Below are positions 1-5,046 of a stretch of 6,133 bases of DNA, piece after piece. The DNA lies in assembly GCA_946481465.1 (NCBI GenBank), contig CAMLOC010000240.1, positions 1 through 6,133 of the forward strand. Direction: 5' to 3'. The notes under the pieces are model-generated. The model was not told the DNA's origin, searched no databases, and was given only the letters and a program-made list of their open reading frames with translations. This stretch comes from an uncultured Shinella sp. (lineage in GTDB: Bacteria > Pseudomonadota > Alphaproteobacteria > Rhizobiales > Rhizobiaceae). Both the position numbers and the translations under genes were made by a program. Positions within the stretch are counted from its first letter, which is position 1; every line of letters starts with the position of its first letter.

Positions 1-401
1 CCGATGGCGCGGGCCAGGCCGCGAAGATCTGCAACAACATGATCCTCGGCATTTCCATGATCGCCGTCGGCGAGGCCTTCGCGCTGGGCGAAAAGCTCGG
101 CCTGTCCCACCAGGCGCTGTTCGACGTCGCGTCGGCGTCGTCCGGTCAGTGCTGGTCGCTGACGTCCTATTGCCCGGTGCCCGGACCCGTTCCGTCCTCG
201 CCCGCCAACAACGATTATAAGCCGGGTTTTGCCGTCGCCCTGATGCTGAAGGACCTTCTCTTGTCCCAGGAGGTCGCCGATGCCTGCGGCGCCGCGACGC
301 CGCTCGGCGCAGCGGCCGCGCGACTGTACGAGACCTTCGAGAAGGACGGGAACGGCGGCCGGGATTTCTCCGCCATCATCGAGATGCTGCGGAAGGCATA
401 G
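1..401 (+). CDS. mmsB: 3-hydroxyisobutyrate dehydrogenase, C-terminal part (5' end outside window)
   Basis: This enzyme oxidises 3-hydroxyisobutyrate to methylmalonate semialdehyde with NAD+, a late step of valine degradation in the cytoplasm. The frame is open from base 3, and 132 residues are visible before the TAG at 399-401. The family is about 295 residues long, so the NAD-binding Rossmann half lies upstream of the window. The visible part opens with the catalytic signature GAGQAAKICNNM. Its lysine (codon 24-26) is the family's catalytic residue and the Asn pair follows at 33-38. The next landmarks are SSGQCW, a CPVPGP stretch, SPANNDYKPGF and LMLKDLLLSQE, all typical of MmsB rather than of the related tartronate semialdehyde reductases. 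The protein ends with the usual DFSAII...L helix. An ATG at 39 exists but would discard the catalytic lysine, so it is not the start. Nothing looks damaged. Confidence 0.93.
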   Translation, partial: DGAGQAAKICNNMILGISMIAVGEAFALGEKLGLSHQALFDVASASSGQCWSLTSYCPVPGPVPSSPANNDYKPGFAVALMLKDLLLSQEVADACGAATPLGAAAARLYETFEKDGNGGRDFSAIIEMLRKA

Positions 402-403
402 GA

Positions 404-425
404 CCGCCGACGGGATTTGCGGCGG
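404..425 (+). terminator. possible weak terminator hairpin after mmsB
   Basis: CCGCCG at 404-409 can pair with CGGCGG at 420-425, giving a 6-bp GC stem with a 10-base loop that starts 2 bp after the mmsB stop codon. No T-run follows, so it is not a classic intrinsic terminator. It may slow polymerase, protect the 3' end, or simply be chance in GC-rich DNA. Confidence 0.3.
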
Positions 426-437
426 GAAACATCGCCG

Positions 438-458
438 CGGTTAATCCTTTGATAACCG
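438..458. promoter_or_regulatory. inverted repeat, possible operator or CtrA-like site
   Basis: CGGTTA (438-443) and TAACCG (453-458) form a perfect 6-bp inverted repeat around a 9-base spacer, in an AT-richer patch of the 129-bp gap before the IalB-family gene. The same stretch reads TTAA-N7-ATAA from 441, one base away from the TTAA-N7-TTAA core known for the alphaproteobacterial cell-cycle regulator CtrA. The opposite strand carries the TTAACC half-site. A -35-like TTGATA (449-454) overlaps it, with a poor -10 candidate TATTCG (470-475) at a short 15-base spacing. The repeat is visible. Its role as operator or promoter is inference. Confidence 0.3.
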
Positions 459-478
459 TCTGCGGCCCCTATTCGGGA

Positions 479-501
479 TGCGCCGGACATTGCCCGGCGC
501 A
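479..501 (+). promoter_or_regulatory. perfect 8-bp hairpin in the leader of the IalB-family gene
   Basis: TGCGCCGG (479-486) and CCGGCGCA (494-501) are perfectly complementary around a 7-base loop, ending 29 bases before the start codon. Only a short CCTTT follows, so a strong intrinsic terminator is unlikely. It could be an RNA leader structure, a backup terminator for mmsB, or a protein-binding palindrome. The stem is the longest perfect one I found in the intergenic DNA, but its function is unknown. Confidence 0.4.
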
Positions 502-530
502 CCTTTCCACGCCGGATTCCTGGAGGAAGC

Positions 531-1031
531 ATGTCCCTTGCCCGCTCGATCCTCGTGGCGCTGGTCGCCGCCCTTGGCGCCACGCCGTCCTTTGCACAGC
601 CTTCGCTGGTCAAGAAAATCGACGACTGGGGCGTCTATTCCTATGCCAGCCGCGGCAAGGAGCGCTGCTATGTCCTGACGATGCCGCGCAGCCTGTCGCC
701 CTCCAACGTCAACCATGGGAAAAACTATCTCATGGTCCTGCGCTCGCGGGGGGAGGCGGCACACTGGGTGCCGCAAGCCAAATTCGGCTACAGGATCGAT
801 GCGAAGGCCGGCGTGACGGCCCGCGTCGGCGACAAGACCTTTCACATGACGCCGAGAGGCAACACGGCCTGGACCTTGAAGGAAAGCCGCGAGGGCGAAC
901 TGGTCAAGGCCATGCGCGACGGCGCTTCGCTCGTCGTCGAGGCGACCTCGGCGCGGGGAACGGAAACCCGCTACGTCTTCTCGCTGGCCGGCGTCACCGC
1001 GGCGCTCAAGCGTGCCGCGGATTGCCGCTGA
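531..1031 (+). CDS. IalB-family (invasion-associated locus B-like) periplasmic protein
   Basis: This 166-residue exported protein resembles the invasion-associated locus B family, named after the Bartonella protein and common as paralogues in rhizobia and relatives, where the molecular function is mostly unknown. Residues 1-22 form a signal peptide with a hydrophobic core (SILVALVAALGA) and a likely cut after PSFA, so the mature protein should be periplasmic. The family resemblance lies in the early W-containing strand (DDWGVYSY, 31-38), the following Cys (RCYVLTMPR, 45-53) and a last Cys near the C-terminus. Mature cysteines are only Cys46 and Cys165 and could form one disulfide. The start is supported by GGAGG at 522-526, four bases before the ATG. 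The stop lies 9 bp from the SH3 gene, so the two are probably co-transcribed. Family assignment is by motif and layout, and paralogue identity is not clear. Confidence 0.72.
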   Translation: MSLARSILVALVAALGATPSFAQPSLVKKIDDWGVYSYASRGKERCYVLTMPRSLSPSNVNHGKNYLMVLRSRGEAAHWVPQAKFGYRIDAKAGVTARVGDKTFHMTPRGNTAWTLKESREGELVKAMRDGASLVVEATSARGTETRYVFSLAGVTAALKRAADCR

Positions 1032-1040
1032 GAACCCCCG

Positions 1041-1598
1041 ATGAGAATGCGCAAGACGGCCTGCCTCTCCCTGTCTCTCCTTGCCGGCGTGCTGGCGGGG
1101 GTCTGGATGACGGGTGGCGTCCCGGCCGCCGCTGCGGGCCCGATATCGGGCTACACGCTCGGCCGTTCCACGGGATATCCGATACCGCGGTTCGTTTCGC
1201 TGAAGTCGAAAAAGGCGCGCATGCGTGTGGGGCCGTCCACCAATTACAGCATTCTGTGGATCTACCAGCGCGCCGGCACGCCGCTCGAGATCATCGGCGA
1301 ATGGGGCAACTGGCGGCGCGTGCGCGACGATGCCGGCACGAGCGGCTGGATGCATTCCGCCCTGTTGTCCGGCAGGCGGACGGCGGTCGTCGCGCCCTGG
1401 CTCAAGACCAACGTGCCGCTGGTCAGGGGACCGGCGCGCGCTTCCGGCGAGATCGCCCGCATGCAGCCGGGCGTTCTCCTCGACATCCGCGGCTGCGACG
1501 GTTCGTGGTGCCGCGTCGCCACGCGCCGCCAGGCGATCGGCGGCTATGTCGCGCAGGACAAGCTCTGGGGCGTCTATCCGGGGGAGACGATAGAATAG
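1041..1598 (+). CDS. exported protein with two bacterial SH3-like repeats
   Basis: This 185-residue secreted protein is made of two SH3-like (SH3_3/SH3_4, formerly DUF1058 type) repeats. Residues 1-32 look like a signal peptide: MRMRK, a long hydrophobic core and an AAAA end, with no lipobox cysteine. Repeat 1 spans about 50-112 and shows the typical RMRVGPSTNYSILW, an EWGNWRRV strand and GWMHSALLSG. Repeat 2 spans about 120-178 with NVPLVRGPA, the GCDGSWCRV strand and GGYVAQDKLWGVYPGE. Cys152 and Cys157 sit close enough in repeat 2 for a disulfide. Such domains usually bind peptidoglycan or peptides at the envelope, but no enzymatic domain is attached, so it is likely a binding or accessory protein. 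The region before the ATG has only a weak TGAGAA, part of the upstream stop, so translation may be coupled to the IalB-family gene. ATG at 1047 is an alternative start. Confidence 0.82.
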   Translation: MRMRKTACLSLSLLAGVLAGVWMTGGVPAAAAGPISGYTLGRSTGYPIPRFVSLKSKKARMRVGPSTNYSILWIYQRAGTPLEIIGEWGNWRRVRDDAGTSGWMHSALLSGRRTAVVAPWLKTNVPLVRGPARASGEIARMQPGVLLDIRGCDGSWCRVATRRQAIGGYVAQDKLWGVYPGETIE

Positions 1599-1605
1599 CG
1601 CCGGA

Positions 1606-1625
1606 CGGCCGCGTTCACCGGGCCG
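1606..1625. terminator. possible weak hairpin between convergent genes
   Basis: CGGCC (1606-1610) can pair with GGCCG (1621-1625) around a 10-base loop, inside the 28-bp gap where the SH3 gene and the sensor kinase gene meet tail to tail. A 5-bp stem with no T-run on either strand is weak support. It could serve both directions, or transcripts may simply run into each other. Confidence 0.2.
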
Positions 1626-1626
1626 C

Positions 1627-4326
1627 TCACGTCTCGCCGTCCCCCGCGCGGCAGGCCGGCAGCCGGACGATGAATTCGGCGCCCGGCCCCTTTCTGTCCG
1701 AAAGGCGGAGTTCGCCGCCGAAGCGGTTGACGATCTTCCGGCTGATCGGCAGGCCCAGGCCGACGCCGCTCGCCACGGCGGCATTGCCGCGGAAGAATTT
1801 CCGGAAGATGCTTTCGCGGTGGTCCGCGTCAATGCCGGGGCCGTTGTCACTGACGCGCGCCTCGTAGTCGGCGCCCCTTCGCGAAGCGGAGACCACCACT
1901 TCCGGCGCCGGGTTCGGATTGTGCTTGATGGCATTGGAGATCAGGTTGATGAAAACCTGCGTCAGGCGGTCGCGGCTGCCCATGACCCGCAGGTTGCGGG
2001 TCCGCCGGCCACGCCGGATCTTCGCGCCGGCCGCACGCGCCAGCGGCTCGCAGGTCTCGACGGCATGGTCGATCGCGGCCTCCGGATCGAAGGCCTCCTC
2101 CTCCCAGGCCTGTTCGCCGGGGTCCGGCGTGTTGAGGTCGAGGATGCCGTCCAGGAGACGGGTCAGGCGGAAGCTCTCCGACTGGATGATGCCGAGGAAA
2201 TGCAGCTTGCGCGGTTCGTCGAGATCCCTGTGCTCGAGCAGGATCTCGCTGAAGGAGCGGATCGAGGTCATCGGCGTGCGGACCTCATGGCTGACCTGGC
2301 TGAGGAACTCGTCCTTGCGGATATCGATTTCGCGCAGCTGCTCGTTCGCCTTCGCCAATTCGGCGGCCGTCGCCTCGACCTGCCGCGATTTGCGTTCGAG
2401 TTCGGCCGAGTAGGCGCGGATCTGCTCGGCCTCGCCGGCGAGCCGCTTCAGCTCCTCCACGCCGATCGTCTCGCTCGTCACGACCTGCGAGACGAGGGAG
2501 CGGGCCGAGGCGGCCCCGACATTGGCGGCAAGCCGCGCCTCCACCATCGAGATGAGCTCGTCGCTGGCGATCGAGGACCGTTCGTGGTTGTCTTCGTCCT
2601 GGAACAGCCGGATCGTCTCCTCCGGCCCGAGGATGCGGCCGGCGACCTGCCGCAGATCCGAAACGCGGGCGGTGCGGCGGATCACGCTGAGCTCGCTCTC
2701 GGTCTGCCGCCGGAAGACGTCGATGAAGAGCGTCGCCTGTACCCGGGCGAGCGGTGTGGGCTCCGTCAGCAGGGACACGCCGATGAAAAGCACGACGTTG
2801 ATCGACATGCTCCAGAAAAGGGCATGCACGAGCGGATCGAATTCGGTGAGGCCGAACAGGGCATGGGGTTTCAGCCAGAACCAGCCGAAGGGGCCATGCT
2901 CGATGGCCTCGGCCGACATCAGGAACGAGCCTTCGAAGCTCGGCAGGAAGAGCGTGTAGCACCACGCGATGAACCCTGCCGACAGGCCGGTGACGGCGCC
3001 GGCCTGCGTGGCGCGGCGCCAGTAGAGGCCGCCGACGAGGCTCGGCAGGAACTGCGCCACGCCGCAGAACGAGATCAGCCCGATGGCCGCGAGCGCGCCC
3101 GACGTGCCGCTCAGCCAGAAATAGACGAAGCCCAGCATGATGATGACGCAGATGTTCACCCGCCGCACCCGAAGGATGAAGCTGCGCGTCGTCGAGCCGC
3201 CGGCGGAGGCGTGGACCAGGCCGAGCCCGACGGCGATCGGCATGACGATATGGTTCGATATCATCGTCGAGAGCGCGATGGAGGAGACGATCACCATGGA
3301 GGTTGCCGACGAGAAGCCGCCGAGGAAGGCAAGCAGCGCGATCGCGTCCTGGCCGGCGGTGAGCGGCAGCGTCAGCACGAACAGGTCCGGGTCCGAGCCC
3401 TGCGGCAGGAACCGCAATCCCGCAATCGCGATCGGCAGGATGAAGAGGCAGATCAGGAAGAGGTAGAGCGGGAACAGCCAGGAGGCGGTGCGCAATTGCT
3501 GCTCGGAAGTGTTCTCGACCACGGTCACCTGGAACTGGCGCGGCAGGCAGATGACGGCGGCGCCGGCAAGGAAGCACAGGGCGACCCAGCGCGTGCCGAA
3601 GCTGTCGGCATTGGAAAGGCTGACCGGCGCATTCTCGAAGACGGCGGCCGGCGTGTCGGCCAGCGCGAAGACCACCCAGACGCCGACGGCGACAAGGGCG
3701 CAGAGTTTTACCAGGGCCTCCACCGCGATGGCGGCGATGACGCCGTGGTGGTGCTCGTTGACGTTGATGTTGCGCACCCCGAACAGGATGGAGAAGACGC
3801 AGAGGCCGACCGCGACCCAGAAGGCCGTGACGAAATCGGGCGCCAGCTCGACGCTCGCGGCGACGACCGCGCCGGCCGGGAAGGTGATCACCTGGAAGCT
3901 CGATGTCAGGGCCTTCAGCTGCAGGGCGATGTAGGGGGTGGTGCCGACCAGGGCCATGACGGTGATCAGCACGCCGAGGGTCGGGCTCTTGCCGAATCGC
4001 GCGGAAACGAGGTCGGCAATGGAGGTCGTGTTGTAGATGCGCCCGATGGTGACCAGCTTGCGCAGGAAAAGCCACCAGCCGGCGAAAACGACGACGGGCC
4101 CGAGATAGATCGTCACGAACTCCGCGCCGCTGCGCGCCGCCGAGCCGACCGCGCCGAAGAAGGTCCACGACGTGCAGTAGATCGAGATGGAGAGCGTGTA
4201 GACGAGCGGCGAGGACAACCAGCCCGACGGATCGCGCGAGGCCTTGCGGTCTCCGGCGAAGGCGACGAGAAACAGCAGCGACACATAGGCAAGGCAGACG
4301 AAGACGACCAGATTGACCGGCAGCAT
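1627..4326 (-). CDS. SLC5 transporter-fused sensor histidine kinase (CbrA/CrbS type, PAS-less)
   Basis: This 899-residue inner-membrane protein joins a sodium:solute symporter-like sensor to a histidine kinase. Residues 1-520 hold about 13 hydrophobic helices of the SLC5 fold. They include the FGVRNIN...EHHHG...AIAVEALVKL block (182-208) and GGFSSATSMVIVSSIALSTM (336-355), where the SSATS cluster sits in the helix that carries Na2-site residues in PutP. About 545-620 match the STAC domain (RVSDLRQVAGRILG; then LAANVGAASARSLVSQ). A coiled coil (about 623-672) leads straight into HisKA with phosphoacceptor His680 in SHEVRTP. ATP-binding motifs follow: N-box NLISNAIKH (794-802), G1 DNGPGID (827-833) and G2 GVGLGLP (854-860). 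CbrA and CrbS normally have a PAS domain before HisKA; none is visible here. Relatives control use of histidine, acetate and other carbon sources, so the ligand is probably a small organic acid or amino acid, but this is inferred. The ATG lies 3 bp after the stop of the microprotein gene and has no clear Shine-Dalgarno of its own, suggesting coupling. Confidence 0.9.
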   Translation of the reverse strand: MLPVNLVVFVCLAYVSLLFLVAFAGDRKASRDPSGWLSSPLVYTLSISIYCTSWTFFGAVGSAARSGAEFVTIYLGPVVVFAGWWLFLRKLVTIGRIYNTTSIADLVSARFGKSPTLGVLITVMALVGTTPYIALQLKALTSSFQVITFPAGAVVAASVELAPDFVTAFWVAVGLCVFSILFGVRNINVNEHHHGVIAAIAVEALVKLCALVAVGVWVVFALADTPAAVFENAPVSLSNADSFGTRWVALCFLAGAAVICLPRQFQVTVVENTSEQQLRTASWLFPLYLFLICLFILPIAIAGLRFLPQGSDPDLFVLTLPLTAGQDAIALLAFLGGFSSATSMVIVSSIALSTMISNHIVMPIAVGLGLVHASAGGSTTRSFILRVRRVNICVIIMLGFVYFWLSGTSGALAAIGLISFCGVAQFLPSLVGGLYWRRATQAGAVTGLSAGFIAWCYTLFLPSFEGSFLMSAEAIEHGPFGWFWLKPHALFGLTEFDPLVHALFWSMSINVVLFIGVSLLTEPTPLARVQATLFIDVFRRQTESELSVIRRTARVSDLRQVAGRILGPEETIRLFQDEDNHERSSIASDELISMVEARLAANVGAASARSLVSQVVTSETIGVEELKRLAGEAEQIRAYSAELERKSRQVEATAAELAKANEQLREIDIRKDEFLSQVSHEVRTPMTSIRSFSEILLEHRDLDEPRKLHFLGIIQSESFRLTRLLDGILDLNTPDPGEQAWEEEAFDPEAAIDHAVETCEPLARAAGAKIRRGRRTRNLRVMGSRDRLTQVFINLISNAIKHNPNPAPEVVVSASRRGADYEARVSDNGPGIDADHRESIFRKFFRGNAAVASGVGLGLPISRKIVNRFGGELRLSDRKGPGAEFIVRLPACRAGDGET

Positions 4327-4329
4327 GGT

Positions 4330-4590
4330 CTATGGTCGCCCGGTCGTGTCGGGGCGCTCCTGCGGATCGTCGGCGGGCGCCTGGTGCGCATGGCGGGCGA
4401 CAATGGCGGCGACCACGATGGCGACGGCCCAGACGGCGAAGATATAGACGACGATCAACGGAATGCCGCCGATGAGGGCGGGCGTGGCGAATATCCGGAT
4501 CAGCGGCGGTATCAGCAGCAATGCCGTGGCTATCGGGAGGAGGACGGCGAGGTCCCGGAAGCCCTGGCCGTCGGATTGCCTGGCTTTCAC
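4330..4590 (-). CDS. two-helix membrane microprotein, possible partner of the sensor kinase
   Basis: This 86-residue protein has two hydrophobic helices, about 14-34 (LAVLLPIATALLLIPPLIRI) and 40-64 (IGGIPLIVVYIFAVWAVAIV), joined by a short loop. A charged, proline-rich tail of about 20 residues follows. Its size and place just before a transporter-type kinase recall the small membrane proteins encoded before SLC5 transporters and CbrX upstream of cbrA in Pseudomonas. I cannot claim homology to CbrX from sequence alone. It starts with GTG at 4590, one base after the response regulator stop. The Shine-Dalgarno GGAGG (4600-4596) lies within the last codons of that gene. Its TAG stop is 3 bp before the kinase ATG. 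The layout strongly suggests that it is made with both neighbours, perhaps as an accessory subunit or to set kinase levels by translational coupling. Confidence 0.85.
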   Translation of the reverse strand: MKARQSDGQGFRDLAVLLPIATALLLIPPLIRIFATPALIGGIPLIVVYIFAVWAVAIVVAAIVARHAHQAPADDPQERPDTTGRP

Positions 4591-4591
4591 G

Positions 4592-4963
4592 TCACCCTCC
4601 CGTGAGCTGGCGGACCCGGTCGAGGACGTCGGCGTTGGAGAAGGGCTTGGTGATGAAGGCCGTGGCGCCGGTCGTTTCGGCCGCCTTGCGGTCGGCGGCC
4701 TGTCCCTTGGCGGACAAAACGATCACCGGCAGGGCCTCGAGCGCCTTGTCGGAACGCACCGAACGCAACACGTCGAGCCCGCTGATCCCGGGCAGCATGA
4801 GGTCGAGGATCAGCGCCGAATAGGCGTGCCTGCGCAACTGCCGGAGCGCTTCCGTCCCGTCCGGCGCGGTGTCGATGTCGAAATCGGCGCGCTGCAGGAT
4901 GAAGCTCAGGGATTCCATGATGTTCGGATCATCCTCGACGATGAGCACGCGTGTCCTCGACAA
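4592..4963 (-). CDS. single-domain response regulator (receiver only)
   Basis: This 123-residue protein is a complete CheY-like receiver with no DNA-binding or enzymatic output domain. All key residues are present: acidic pair Asp11-Asp12 in LIVEDDP, phospho-acceptor Asp54 in LILDLMLPGISGLD, switch Ser84 in VLSAKG, and Lys106 in TKPF. It is the obvious partner of the SLC5-linked kinase encoded two genes on. The start is taken as TTG at 4963. GGAGGT (4978-4973) stands 9 bases before it and an in-frame stop at 4984-4982 closes the frame upstream. No ATG or GTG lies between. The next candidate, GTG at 4948, would cut into the first beta strand. Known CrbS and CbrA partners have output domains (LuxR-type HTH, NtrC type), so how this receiver acts is open: phosphorelay, phosphate sink, or binding to another protein. 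Confidence 0.92.
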   Translation of the reverse strand: MSRTRVLIVEDDPNIMESLSFILQRADFDIDTAPDGTEALRQLRRHAYSALILDLMLPGISGLDVLRSVRSDKALEALPVIVLSAKGQAADRKAAETTGATAFITKPFSNADVLDRVRQLTGG

Positions 4964-5046
4964 TGCCCCGCGACCTCCCCTTCACTCAGCATTCTCGTTT
5001 CATCCTATACGCATTGCGCGCCGGCGGGATACCCTTTTGTTGCCGC
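4964..5046 (-). promoter_or_regulatory. 83-bp spacer between regulator and response regulator genes; possible operon promoter
   Basis: This is the only sizeable gap in the minus-strand cluster, so it is where a promoter for the response regulator operon would be expected. Reading the minus strand, a TATAGG (5009-5004) resembles a -10 element, but no good -35 lies 16-18 bases ahead of it. A -24/-12 (sigma-54) pattern was looked for and does not fit: the GG and GC are 8, not 10, apart. No terminator hairpin with a T-run follows the ScfR-like gene, so read-through from it is equally possible. Confidence 0.25.
4973..4978 (-). promoter_or_regulatory. ribosome binding site that fixes the TTG start of the response regulator
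   Basis: On the minus strand GGAGGT at 4978-4973, inside a longer AGGGGAGGT, is followed by 9 bases and then TTG at 4963. With an in-frame TGA six bases before the GGAGGT, this is the only well-placed signal for a full-length receiver domain. Confidence 0.7.

Noticed and set aside
449..1867. A 472-codon + strand frame overlapping both exported-protein genes
   Set aside because: It has no signal peptide or known motif and crosses gene boundaries, while the overlapping frames have ribosome sites and family motifs.
441..1934. A 497-codon open frame on the - strand opposite the IalB-family and SH3 genes
   Set aside because: It runs across two well-supported genes, the convergent gap and the end of the kinase gene, and its Arg/Ala-rich translation shows no domain. 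It is a GC shadow.
2285..4168. A 627-codon - strand frame in another phase of the kinase gene
   Set aside because: It is an out-of-phase reading of the kinase with Arg/Pro/His-rich low-complexity sequence.
1819..4605. A 928-codon open frame on the + strand opposite the sensor kinase
   Set aside because: It is antisense to a gene with clear domain motifs. The translation is rich in Arg, Asp, Glu and Gly with no recognisable fold, as expected for the complement of a GC-rich gene.
4986..5003. A five-codon frame (MKREC) in the spacer before the response regulator, as a leader peptide
   Set aside because: It is too short to judge. It has no clear ribosome site, no run of regulatory codons and no attenuator hairpin after it.
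5012..5027. GCGCGCCGGCG-type palindromic stretch as a terminator or operator
   Set aside because: Short CG palindromes are expected by chance at this GC content, and no T-run or second copy is present.
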